DNA from: Primorskyibacter aestuariivivens
GTDB lineage: Bacteria > Pseudomonadota > Alphaproteobacteria > Rhodobacterales > Rhodobacteraceae
Length of the DNA stretch: 64,000 bases
Direction of reading: 5' to 3'
Assembly (NCBI RefSeq): GCF_028023675.1
Contig: NZ_JAQIOZ010000005.1
Coordinates: 1-64,000, forward strand
Shown: piece after piece, positions 34,273-42,291 of the stretch
Layout of the letters: each line of letters begins with the position of its first letter
Numbering within the stretch: the stretch's first letter is position 1
The notes under the pieces: generated by a model
Database searches by the model: none
What the model was told of the DNA's origin: nothing
Seen by the model: the letters and a program-made list of their open reading frames with translations, nothing else
Position numbers and translations under genes: made by a program

Positions 34273-35748
34273 ATGCTGGTCTGGTTTCTCCCCCTCTTCC
34301 TCGTGTTCCTTCTGGTGGGTATGCCGGTGTTTTTCGCCATGCTCGCCGGTCCGGGCATCATGCTATATCTCACCGACGCCACGCGTGACTGGAACCTGCT
34401 GTATCGCAACATCTACAACGGTATCGACAGCTTCCCGCTGATGGCGATCCCGTTTTTCATGCTGGCGGGCGAATTGATGAACCGCGGCGGCATCACGATG
34501 CGGTTGGTGGAGTTCAGCCAGGCCCTCATGGGCCACCTGCGCGGCGGTCTGGCGCAGGTCAATATCCTGTCCTCGATCCTGTTTGCAGGTCTGTCCGGCT
34601 CTGCGGTGGCGGACACCTCGGCGCTGGGCTCCATGCTGATCCCGGCGATGGAGAAAGAGGGCTATTCCCGCAAATTCGCCGCCGCAATCACCGCCGCCTC
34701 ATCGGTCATCGGCCCGATCATCCCCCCCTCGGGCATCATGATCATCTATGCCTATGTGATGGGCGAAAGTGTCGCCGCGCTGTTTCTTGCGGGGATCGTG
34801 CCGGGCATCCTTGTCGGTGTGGGCCTTATGATCATGGTGCGCGTGCTGGCCGATAAATACGAGCTTCCCGCCGCAAAACGCGTGGTGCTCAAGGACCAGA
34901 CGATCGGCGCAATGGAATACTGGCTGAGCTTTGTGCTGGCGCGGTTGAATGTCGGGCTGTTGATCTACGTCCTGCTCCCCCTGCCTGACGAGGCCGGGAC
35001 CGGGACGCTGTTCACCGCCATGGGGGCCTCGCTTGTGGCGGCACATCTGTCGCTCTGGATGTTCCGCCGTGCGGTGAGCCATGATTTCCGCATCGTCTGC
35101 AAACGGGCGATGCTGCCCCTGCAGACGCCGATCCTGATCCTTGGCGGCATTCTGGGCGGGGTGTTCACCCCTACCGAGGCCTCGGCGGTGGCGGCAGGCT
35201 ATGCGCTCTTTATCTCGCTCTTCATCCTGCGCTCGATGAAACTCCGCGACATCCCGCAGGTGTTTTCCCGCGCCGCCATGACATCCGCCGTGGTGCTCAT
35301 GCTGGTGGGCGCGGCCATGGCGTTCAAGGCGGTGGTGGGCCTGTCGCACCTGCCCGAACAGCTCGCGGCCTTTGTCATCGGGCTGACGGAAAATCCGCTG
35401 ATCCTGCTTTTCCTGATCAACATCCTGCTGTTCATCGTGGGCATGTTTCTTGATGCGGGTCCGGCGATCATCATCCTTGGGCCGATCCTTGCGCCCATCT
35501 TCATCGAACTGGGCGTGCACCCGGTGCATTTCGCCATCATCATGAGCGTGAACCTCACCGTGGGGCTGGCCACGCCACCCATGGGGCTGGTGCTGTTTGT
35601 CGCCAGCGCGGTGAGCGGCGAAAAGGTGGAAACCATCGCCAAGGCAATCCTGCCCTTCCTGCTGATCGAAGTGGTGGTGATTTTCCTGATTACATTCGTG
35701 CCGCCGATTTCGCTGGCGGTTCCGGGTTACTTCGGCTTCCTCAGATGA
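34273..35748 (+). CDS. TRAP transporter large permease (DctM family)
   Basis: 491 residues, about 60 longer than a usual DctM, with some 12-13 membrane helices. Family landmarks are FPLMAIPFFMLAGELMNRGGI near 55-75, LSGSAVADTSALGSMLIP near 110, IGPIIPPSGIMI near 145 and the C-terminal LTVGLATPPMGLVLFV. The extra length falls in a helical insertion around residues 200-270. It is the sodium-driven transport subunit. It starts 6 bases after dctQ. Together with the other subunits it likely imports the sulfosugar degraded by the divergent operon. Confidence 0.9.
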   Translation: MLVWFLPLFLVFLLVGMPVFFAMLAGPGIMLYLTDATRDWNLLYRNIYNGIDSFPLMAIPFFMLAGELMNRGGITMRLVEFSQALMGHLRGGLAQVNILSSILFAGLSGSAVADTSALGSMLIPAMEKEGYSRKFAAAITAASSVIGPIIPPSGIMIIYAYVMGESVAALFLAGIVPGILVGVGLMIMVRVLADKYELPAAKRVVLKDQTIGAMEYWLSFVLARLNVGLLIYVLLPLPDEAGTGTLFTAMGASLVAAHLSLWMFRRAVSHDFRIVCKRAMLPLQTPILILGGILGGVFTPTEASAVAAGYALFISLFILRSMKLRDIPQVFSRAAMTSAVVLMLVGAAMAFKAVVGLSHLPEQLAAFVIGLTENPLILLFLINILLFIVGMFLDAGPAIIILGPILAPIFIELGVHPVHFAIIMSVNLTVGLATPPMGLVLFVASAVSGEKVETIAKAILPFLLIEVVVIFLITFVPPISLAVPGYFGFLR

Positions 35749-35786
35749 GGCGGCCCATCACATGAGCACAAAATAGGGAGGTCAAC

Positions 35787-36833
35787 ATGATCAAAAAACT
35801 GCTCTCAACCCTTGCCGCCGCGGCGCTTGCCGTGCCGGCCATGGCGGCGGATTACAATATCCGCGCGGTCGTGGGATCGAACGTGAATGACGAAGATTAT
35901 GACGGCATCGTGGTCTTCAAGGACTATGTCGAGGCCGCGTCCAACGGGGCCATCGAGGTCGAAATCTTTGCCGGGACGCAGCTTTGCGCAAACGGCGCGG
36001 AATGTCTGCAAGGCATCGCCGACGGCTCGATCGACGTCTACATTTCCACCTCGGGCGGTGCTGCGGGCATCTTCCCCTATGTGCAGATCTTCGACCTGCC
36101 CTATCTGCTGCGCGACGACCGGGTTGCGGAAACCGTGCTGCGGGGTGAGTTTACTGACCTGCTGCGCAAAAAGGCTCTGGAAAGCTCGGGCGGCACGATC
36201 CGGCTGATGACCATCGGCAACACTGGCGGCTGGCGCAACTTTGCCAATACGCAAAAGACGATCCAGAAGCCGTCCGACATGGAAGGCATGAAGATCCGCA
36301 CCGTGGTCGCCGACCTGCCGCAGGAGTTGGTCAAGGCACTGGGGGCCGCACCCACCCCGATCCCGTGGCCTGAACTCTTCACCTCGCTGCAAACCGGCGT
36401 GGTCGAAGGGTCCAAGAACGGAATCACCGACATCATGGGCATGAAATTCCCCGATGCGGGCCTGCAATATGTCACGCTGGACGGCCACGCCTATATGGGC
36501 GCGCTGTGGTGGATGAACAACGACGCCTATATGGCTCTGCCCGATGACATGAAGCGGGTGGTGAATGACGGTTTCTACGCGCTGCAACAGGCGACATTCG
36601 CCTCGCCCAAGCGCAAATCGATCCAGGCCTATCAGGACTTTGTCGCCGGTGGTGGCACGATCTATGTGCCCACTCCCGAGGAAAAAGAGATGTTCAAGGA
36701 AGCCGCGGCCCCGGTCTATGACTGGTTCAAGGCCAATGTGGACGGTGGCGAAGAGGTGTTCGACGCCATGGTCGCCGCGGCCGCAGAAGCCGAGGCAGAG
36801 ATCGACAAGCTGAACATGATGGCGGCGGAGTGA
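35787..36833 (+). CDS. TRAP transporter periplasmic binding protein (DctP family)
   Basis: 348 residues with a signal peptide (about 1-20, ending PAMAAD). DctP hallmarks: ECLQGIADGSIDVYISTSG near 72-90, then IGNTGGWRNFANT and the MKIRTVVADLPQELVKALGA helix, in which Arg171 is the usual anion-clamping residue. Two cysteines (67 and 73) could form a disulfide. An Arg clamp suits a carboxylate or sulfonate ligand, as in other sulfonate TRAP systems (taurine, isethionate, dihydroxypropanesulfonate). AGGGAGG precedes the ATG. It is the last gene of the TRAP operon. Confidence 0.9.
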   Translation: MIKKLLSTLAAAALAVPAMAADYNIRAVVGSNVNDEDYDGIVVFKDYVEAASNGAIEVEIFAGTQLCANGAECLQGIADGSIDVYISTSGGAAGIFPYVQIFDLPYLLRDDRVAETVLRGEFTDLLRKKALESSGGTIRLMTIGNTGGWRNFANTQKTIQKPSDMEGMKIRTVVADLPQELVKALGAAPTPIPWPELFTSLQTGVVEGSKNGITDIMGMKFPDAGLQYVTLDGHAYMGALWWMNNDAYMALPDDMKRVVNDGFYALQQATFASPKRKSIQAYQDFVAGGGTIYVPTPEEKEMFKEAAAPVYDWFKANVDGGEEVFDAMVAAAAEAEAEIDKLNMMAAE

Positions 36834-36854
36834 TCCTTACGCCCCTGTGACAGG

Positions 36855-36886
36855 AAAGACCCCGGTTCGCGCCGGGGTCTTTTTTT
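36855..36886 (+). terminator. intrinsic terminator of the TRAP operon
   Basis: AAAGACCCCGG (36855-36865) pairs with CCGGGGTCTTT (36872-36882) around a 6-base loop, followed by further T residues to 36886. The 11-base-pair GC-rich stem with a T-run is a strong rho-independent terminator 20 bases after the dctP stop. Confidence 0.92.
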
Positions 36887-36903
36887 GTCGAAAAAAGACC
36901 GCG

Positions 36904-37734
36904 TCAGCTGCGTTGCTCCGACAGATCCCGCCAATCGACGATCTCTCCGGCCCCAAACACCGCCCGGGACCCGGGCTCCGAAAACAGTTCATATTCCTTG
37001 CGTCGCGGGACCTCGTGATGCGGCGCAAAATGCTGCAACCCCTCGCCCGTATCGGCATGCATGGCGAGGTAATTCAGACCTCCCGGCGCGCCCTCGGACA
37101 CGACCCGGGCATAGTGCTCCGCCGCCTCCACGTCATCGGGGCAAAACTCGATCAGGAACCGGTCAAAGACGGGCCACCCTGCCGCGCTCACTTCGGCTTC
37201 CACTTCACGCAGATAGCCTGCATCGAACCCGGGCAGTTTCACGATATCCACCAACGGCCCCATATCGCGGGCGCACAGCACCGGAATCCCATGACGACGC
37301 CCTGCGCCGATCAGCGCCCAGACGAAAGGCGGCAAAAGCGCCGTTCCCATATGCGCATCAAGATGGGTTGGCCGGATCCCGTCCGCCAGGACCTGCTGGA
37401 TCTGCGCTTCGATCTCTTCCGCGACCGCGCCCTCATCTGCCTCGGCCAGAACCATCTCGGGCCTGCGATGCATATAACCCTCGCTGTCCACCAGCCCGCC
37501 GCGCGCCCCGATCAGAGGTCGCCAGCGATAGGAGGACCACTCGGAGGTCAGCGTGATATGCACGCCCATATCCTGATCGGGATTGGCCAGCACATCATCC
37601 CGCGCCATCGGGTACCAGGCGCAAGGCACCATCAGCGAGGCCGACCGCACGACCCCCGCCCGGCGCAGCGCGGCCCACGCGATCACCGATCCCGGGCTGA
37701 CGCCCACATCGTCCACATGCGACAAGACCCTCAT
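36904..37734 (-). CDS. ChbG/HpnK-like carbohydrate deacetylase (YdjC family)
   Basis: 276 residues. A metal-binding HVDDVGVSPG begins at about residue 6 and a second metal motif HLDAHMG lies near 122, with GVHITLTSEW between them; these define the family. ChbG removes an acetyl group from chitobiose-type sugars, and HpnK-like members act on glycolipids. Its ATG overlaps the stop of the NagB-like gene by 4 bases, so the pair probably works on an N-acetylated amino sugar. No signal peptide is seen, which places it in the cytoplasm. Confidence 0.84.
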   Translation of the reverse strand: MRVLSHVDDVGVSPGSVIAWAALRRAGVVRSASLMVPCAWYPMARDDVLANPDQDMGVHITLTSEWSSYRWRPLIGARGGLVDSEGYMHRRPEMVLAEADEGAVAEEIEAQIQQVLADGIRPTHLDAHMGTALLPPFVWALIGAGRRHGIPVLCARDMGPLVDIVKLPGFDAGYLREVEAEVSAAGWPVFDRFLIEFCPDDVEAAEHYARVVSEGAPGGLNYLAMHADTGEGLQHFAPHHEVPRRKEYELFSEPGSRAVFGAGEIVDWRDLSEQRS

Positions 37735-38582
37735 GCCAGAACCGGCTCCGGTGCTTCCAGAACCTCCTCCACCAGATGCAGCGACCAATTGTCATGCGTC
37801 TGCGCCAATGAGGCCGGAAAACCCGCCGTGACCGGGCCAAAGGCCAGCCGCCGGATCGCCGCGCATTGCCAATGCCGGTTCATGAAGATGCGCAGCCGCT
37901 TCGCCTGCAAAATCTCCCGCATTCCCACCGTGACCGCCATGCGCGGAATGCGCGCCACATTGCCCCGCGCCGCTGTCACCGAATTGATCAGCCGCGTCTC
38001 GGGCAAAAGCGGCACCACCCGCGTGGGCAGATCCGCGAAATACGCTGCATTTTCGCATCCCGGCATCGGCTCATTAAAGGCCAGATGCCCGGTGATGCCC
38101 ACACCCGCATAGCTCACATCCAGCCCGCCGATCTCCGCGATCCGTCGCCCGACCGCTGCCGGATCGCCCGGATTTGGCACCACCACCTCGGGCCGCAACT
38201 CCTCAGGCAGATGGTCCAAGAGGTTGCGCCGCATATGCGCCCGAAAGCTCAGTGGGTCATCTTCGGAAATCCACGCGCCATCATCCGTGAGGTATTCGTC
38301 CATCACAAACAGCGTCAGCCGGTCCAGCGATATTCCCTGCTCCTGCGCACGCCGTACCACAAGCGGATACTGCCCGACCGGTCCCACCGGCACGATCATG
38401 CCCACCCGGTCGCGCCCCGCCTTCAACGCGGCGCGATAGTCGCCAAGGATGTGATCGGCCAGTGCAGAGATCATGGCTTCATTGTCGGCAAATATCTCTG
38501 CCCGCGCACCAAGCCCCGCGCGCAGTGCCTCCGAAGGCATTTGCAGCGCGCTGCGCGTCTGAGCGTCCAAATCGTGATACAT
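37731..38582 (-). CDS. glucosamine-6-phosphate deaminase/isomerase-like (NagB family)
   Basis: 283 residues, somewhat longer than E. coli NagB (266). The family hallmark GITGHLAFNEP is near 155-166 with the catalytic His, and FVMDEYL near 95 corresponds to the FxxDEY segment. NagB enzymes turn glucosamine-6-phosphate into fructose-6-phosphate and ammonia. The N-terminal 30 residues and the C-terminus (LHLVEEVLEAPEP) differ from NagB, so a related amino sugar is possible. GGGAGG precedes the ATG at 38582. It is followed by the overlapping deacetylase gene. Confidence 0.84.
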   Translation of the reverse strand: MYHDLDAQTRSALQMPSEALRAGLGARAEIFADNEAMISALADHILGDYRAALKAGRDRVGMIVPVGPVGQYPLVVRRAQEQGISLDRLTLFVMDEYLTDDGAWISEDDPLSFRAHMRRNLLDHLPEELRPEVVVPNPGDPAAVGRRIAEIGGLDVSYAGVGITGHLAFNEPMPGCENAAYFADLPTRVVPLLPETRLINSVTAARGNVARIPRMAVTVGMREILQAKRLRIFMNRHWQCAAIRRLAFGPVTAGFPASLAQTHDNWSLHLVEEVLEAPEPVLA

Positions 38583-38684
38583 CCTGACCTCCCATCCTCT
38601 GTCGCAAATCATCTCTTTGCCGGGCGAAAAAGACAATGCAAACTGTGTCCCGCACCCGCACACTGCCCCGAAAAGGAATGCATC

Positions 38685-39392
38685 ATGCCGAACCAATCCT
38701 CGCAGACGCAGTTTACGCAGCAAGGCTACGTGGCCGATGGTGCCACGCTCACCGCCGAAGAACTCTCCCTGATGCGCAATGTCTGCGAAACGCTGCTGGC
38801 CGAACCCGCCGTGGACGGCGGACACGGCAAACACACCATCGGCCTTGGCCAGCGGCGGCGTTTTCTGTCACATCGGCACGAAGAATTTCCCGAGCTTGAA
38901 GCCTGTTTGCTGAACGGCACGCCCGCGCGGCTGGCCGCCGATCTGCTGGGCGGATCCGCCTATCTCTTCAACGAGCAATTCGTGGTGAAAGGCCCGCGCA
39001 AGGGGGCCAGTTTCGCCTGGCATCAGGACGGTGCCTATGTCGGCTTCGATCACAGGCCCTATGTCACGATCTGGATCGCGCTCGACGACACGACTGTCGA
39101 GAATGGCTGCGTTTACCTGCTGCCGCGCGACCTGCGGCGCGACGGGCATCTCGATCCGCATGAATGGCTCGAGGATAGCAACGAGCTGAACGGCTATTCC
39201 GGCGACGCTCCGGGGACGCCTGTGGAATGCCCCGCCGGGTCGGTGGTGGCCTTTTCAAGCCTGACCCTGCACCGCTCCGGCGAAAACACCACCCATGCGC
39301 CCCGGCGCGCCTTCATCGCACAGTATTCGCCCGAAGTGATCATTGACCCCGCGACCGGCAAACCGAAACGCTACGCCAAACCCGTCTCGTAG
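38685..39392 (+). CDS. phytanoyl-CoA dioxygenase (PhyH)-family Fe(II)/2-oxoglutarate oxygenase
   Basis: 235 residues. The iron-binding HxD is WHQDGAYVGF (His and Asp near 108-110), the distal His is probably in SLTLHRSGENTT, and the 2-oxoglutarate Arg follows in RRAFIAQY. FxxQGY near the N-terminus is the usual PhyH opening. The bacterial family hydroxylates small molecules and also includes halogenase and sulfonate dioxygenase-like relatives, so the substrate is open. The start at 38685 follows AAAAGGA by 7 bases. It is divergent from the NagB-like gene, 102 bases away. Confidence 0.83.
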   Translation: MPNQSSQTQFTQQGYVADGATLTAEELSLMRNVCETLLAEPAVDGGHGKHTIGLGQRRRFLSHRHEEFPELEACLLNGTPARLAADLLGGSAYLFNEQFVVKGPRKGASFAWHQDGAYVGFDHRPYVTIWIALDDTTVENGCVYLLPRDLRRDGHLDPHEWLEDSNELNGYSGDAPGTPVECPAGSVVAFSSLTLHRSGENTTHAPRRAFIAQYSPEVIIDPATGKPKRYAKPVS

Positions 39393-39413
39393 GGTGGGCA
39401 ATTCCTGCCCACC
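39393..39413. terminator. hairpin between convergent PhyH and Sel1 genes
   Basis: GGTGGGCA (39393-39400) pairs perfectly with TGCCCACC (39406-39413) around ATTCC, immediately after the PhyH stop codon. There is no long T-run, so termination may be inefficient. This GTGGGCA/TGCCCAC form recurs at gene ends in Rhodobacterales genomes, to my knowledge. Confidence 0.55.
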
Positions 39414-39428
39414 GCACCCCTGATCAAA

Positions 39429-39923
39429 TCACCGGAACGGATACATCCAGCCCTGGTAGTCCTTGACCAGCACATGGGCTTTGTCGATCTGCTCCTGGGT
39501 CATTTTCTTGATCACCTCTTCCTGCGAGATCGCCGCATCCACGTCACCCCCCATGGCCGACAGCGTGTACCACATATAGGCGCGCACAAGGTCAGGGGCG
39601 GGCATCCCCAGCCCGACCTCGTAATACCACGCGATGCCGGATTGCGCGCCGGGATGGCCCTTGAGCGAGGAGCGCAGATACCATTCGAACGCGCGTTGGT
39701 AGTCCTGCTCCACCCCCAGCCCCAACGCGTAATGCACACCGATCAGCTCCTCGGCATCCGCATTGCCCGAACGCGCCAGCGGGTGCAGCGCCGCCAGTGC
39801 CTCCTCATAGCGATCCGCCTCCATCAAATCGCGCGCTTCCTCCAACGCGCTATTGGCAAAACCGGCCACCGGCGCAATAGTCAGAACCATGATGATCAGG
39901 ACGCTTTTCACAAACCTTGTCAC
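39429..39923 (-). CDS. exported Sel1-like repeat protein
   Basis: 164 residues from a GTG start. A signal peptide (VTRFVKSVLIIMVLTIAPVA, ending GFANS) is followed by three to four Sel1/TPR-like repeats. Examples are ALAALHPLARSGNADAEELIGVHY and AFEWYLRSSLKGHPGAQSGIA. These repeats form helical protein-binding arrays in the periplasm. The GTG at 39923 is backed by GGAGGG 8 bases upstream. Its 5' end overlaps the first 35 bases of the divergent peroxidase gene, which is unusual. Confidence 0.8.
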   Translation of the reverse strand: MTRFVKSVLIIMVLTIAPVAGFANSALEEARDLMEADRYEEALAALHPLARSGNADAEELIGVHYALGLGVEQDYQRAFEWYLRSSLKGHPGAQSGIAWYYEVGLGMPAPDLVRAYMWYTLSAMGGDVDAAISQEEVIKKMTQEQIDKAHVLVKDYQGWMYPFR

Positions 39924-41241
39924 GGCGCTTTCCCTCCTGTCCGGCGGCCCACTGATGGCCGGAGAAAGGCCCCTGCCCACCCCGATCACCGCCGATGATT
40001 TCCGCCCCTTCGACACGAGACGCGCCGCGCTGGGGCAATTGCTGTTCTACGATAAACTGCTCTCGGGCAACCGCAACATCTCCTGTGCAACCTGTCACCA
40101 TCCGGAATTCGGAACATCCGACGGGCTGTCGCTTGGCGTCGGCGAAGGCGGCGTCGGGATCGGCCCCACACGCCGTATCCGGCAGGACGCCAACCGCCCG
40201 CTCAAACGCGTGCCCCGCAACGCGCCCGCGCTGTTCAATCTCGGGCATAAATCCGTCTCGGTCATGTTCCACGACGGCCGCGTCACCGACGCGGACAGCT
40301 ATGGCGTGGGCTTCAACACCCCGGTGGAGGAATGGCTGCCGCCGGGGCTGCAAAGCGTGCTCGCCGCTCAATCGCTGATCCCGCTGACCTCCAAGGTCGA
40401 GATGGCCGGATCCCCCGATGAGAATGACCTTGCCGCCGCGGCCAACCGCCGGATTGATCAGGTCTGGCCGGTGGTCGTGACGCGCCTTCAGGCCAATCCT
40501 GATTACGTGGCCCTCTTCAAAGCCGCTTTCGACGATATCGACAGCGCCGCCGACATCACTGCCGCGCATCTGGGCAATGCGCTGGACGATTTCCAGAATA
40601 GCGAATGGCAGAGCTACGCCAGCCCCTTTGATGATTATCTCAACGGCGACGCAACCGCGTTGAACCCGTCCCAGACACGCGGGCTCCAGCTCTTCTACGG
40701 AAAAGCGAACTGCGCCAGCTGCCACTCCGGGCCTTTGCTGACAGATCAGGGCTTTCATGCGCTCGCCCTGCCGCCCTTTGGCCCCGGTCGCGTGCGCCTC
40801 TTTGACCTGATGGCACGCGATGTGGGCCGGATGAGCGAAACCGACCTGCTCGAAGATGCCTATCGGTTCCGGACGCCGTCGCTGCGCAATGTGGCATTGA
40901 CCGCGCCTTACGGGCATAACGGTGCCTTTGCGACGCTGGAGGGCATGGTGCGCCACCACCTCGATCCATCCGGCAGCCTTGAGACCTGGGACCGGGGTCA
41001 GCTTGTCCTGGCCGATGATCCGGGTTTTGCCGCCAGTGACTTCAACATCTGGCAGGACAGCCGCGAGATGGCCCGCCTGATGGCCCGGGTTGACATCGAG
41101 CCGGTCGGGTTGAGCGTGTCCGAGGTCGCCGATCTTGTGGCCTTCCTGCACGCGCTGACCGATCCAAACGCGCGCAAGGGGCGGCTTGGCTCACCCGAAA
41201 CAGTGCCCAGCGGCCTGCCTGTGGATCAACAGGACAGCTGA
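39889..41241 (+). CDS. dihaem cytochrome c peroxidase / MauG-like protein
   Basis: 450 residues. A signal peptide (MMIRTLFTNL, hydrophobic to MAGE) precedes the mature protein. Two c-type haem sites are present: CATCH at 66-70 and CASCH at 275-279. Conserved RNAPALFNLGH and FRTPSLRNVALTAPYGHNG segments match the bacterial dihaem peroxidase family, which reduces hydrogen peroxide or modifies protein partners in the periplasm. No strong ribosome site precedes the ATG at 39889. The next inner ATG would remove the signal, so I keep this start with moderate confidence. Confidence 0.85.
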   Translation: MMIRTLFTNLVTALSLLSGGPLMAGERPLPTPITADDFRPFDTRRAALGQLLFYDKLLSGNRNISCATCHHPEFGTSDGLSLGVGEGGVGIGPTRRIRQDANRPLKRVPRNAPALFNLGHKSVSVMFHDGRVTDADSYGVGFNTPVEEWLPPGLQSVLAAQSLIPLTSKVEMAGSPDENDLAAAANRRIDQVWPVVVTRLQANPDYVALFKAAFDDIDSAADITAAHLGNALDDFQNSEWQSYASPFDDYLNGDATALNPSQTRGLQLFYGKANCASCHSGPLLTDQGFHALALPPFGPGRVRLFDLMARDVGRMSETDLLEDAYRFRTPSLRNVALTAPYGHNGAFATLEGMVRHHLDPSGSLETWDRGQLVLADDPGFAASDFNIWQDSREMARLMARVDIEPVGLSVSEVADLVAFLHALTDPNARKGRLGSPETVPSGLPVDQQDS

Positions 41242-41256
41242 TCCGCCGACGCGTGG

Positions 41257-42291
41257 TCAGCGGTGGGCGGTGTCCTGACTGCCCAGCGCTCCGGCCTCGA
41301 ACGCCGCGGCGCGCAGGGCCGGGTCGTAAAAGGTGAAACAGGCCCGCCCCTTATGCTTGGACGCATAAAGCGCAATATCCGCATCTTCCTGCAGCCGGGC
41401 CACATCGGGAATATCGTCATAGGCGGTGCTCAGCACCACACCGATACTGGCCGAAATGTTGCATGTCTGGGCGCCAAACGGGATCGGTTCCTCAAGCCGT
41501 TCGATCAAGCGCGCGGATATCCGTTCCAGCACCTGGCGGGTGAGCTTGCCGGTGAGCAGCAGCATGAATTCATCGCCCCCCACCCGCGCAACGGTATCGT
41601 CCGACCGGGTTTCCTCGACCATGACGCGGGCCACCTGTTGCAAGACATGGTCGCCCGCCGCATGGCCCATCGTGTCATTGACCGCCTTGAAGAAATCGAG
41701 GTCCAGATGCATCAGTGCAAAGCGCGCGCGCGCCTCGACCGCGCGGGCCAGCACATGATCCATGGCCCGGCGGTTCTTCAGCCCGGTCAGGGTGTCGGTG
41801 AATGCCTGTTCCTCGGCCGCGATCTTGGCCCCCTGCAGGCGCAGGTTCAGCTTGCGCGACGCCTCCATCGCGGCCGATTTTGCCTCGACCAGATACAGCA
41901 TTTCGATGGTCAGGTCGGTCGCCGCGAAATCCGCCGAGGTCAGCGCATAGTCACGCACCGCATCCACGACCGAAATGCCGAAGGACAGGTTGACCACTGC
42001 GCCACCTTCGGCGTCCCCGGGCAGGACGAGGATTCCCTTGAGATCGGTGGTGGGCGGATCACGGAACCGCAGATGCAGTTTGGTCCCCGCCTGCGCCACA
42101 AGCTCTGTCATGCCCACAATGGCGCGCGGTCGGCGCAATTCGAACACTTCGAGGAACCGCCTCTCCAACAAGACCGTATCCGGTCGCAGCTTGGCCAGCG
42201 TCGGTCCGACATGGGTGATATGCCCGGTGCGGTCCAGTACCAGATGCATTGGACAAAGCTGGTCCAGCATGTGATTGAGATTTTCGGTCAC
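41257..42291 (-). CDS. H-NOX-associated diguanylate cyclase (GGDEF)
   Basis: 344 residues. The N-terminal half (about 1-115) is PAS-like, of the H-NOX-associated (HNOBA) kind, followed by a coiled coil (about 120-160) and a GGDEF domain. The active site is VARVGGDEF and an inhibitory-site RSDD lies just before it, so product inhibition by cyclic di-GMP is expected. Its start overlaps the stop of the H-NOX gene by 4 bases. The pair should couple a gas or haem signal to cyclic di-GMP levels, probably affecting biofilm or motility. Confidence 0.9.
   Translation of the reverse strand: MTENLNHMLDQLCPMHLVLDRTGHITHVGPTLAKLRPDTVLLERRFLEVFELRRPRAIVGMTELVAQAGTKLHLRFRDPPTTDLKGILVLPGDAEGGAVVNLSFGISVVDAVRDYALTSADFAATDLTIEMLYLVEAKSAAMEASRKLNLRLQGAKIAAEEQAFTDTLTGLKNRRAMDHVLARAVEARARFALMHLDLDFFKAVNDTMGHAAGDHVLQQVARVMVEETRSDDTVARVGGDEFMLLLTGKLTRQVLERISARLIERLEEPIPFGAQTCNISASIGVVLSTAYDDIPDVARLQEDADIALYASKHKGRACFTFYDPALRAAAFEAGALGSQDTAHR

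Noticed and set aside
38685-39392. PhyH gene as a definite sulfoquinovose dioxygenase
   Set aside because: It lies outside both sulfosugar transcripts, beyond a strong terminator and divergent from an amino-sugar gene; only the general oxygenase family can be supported.
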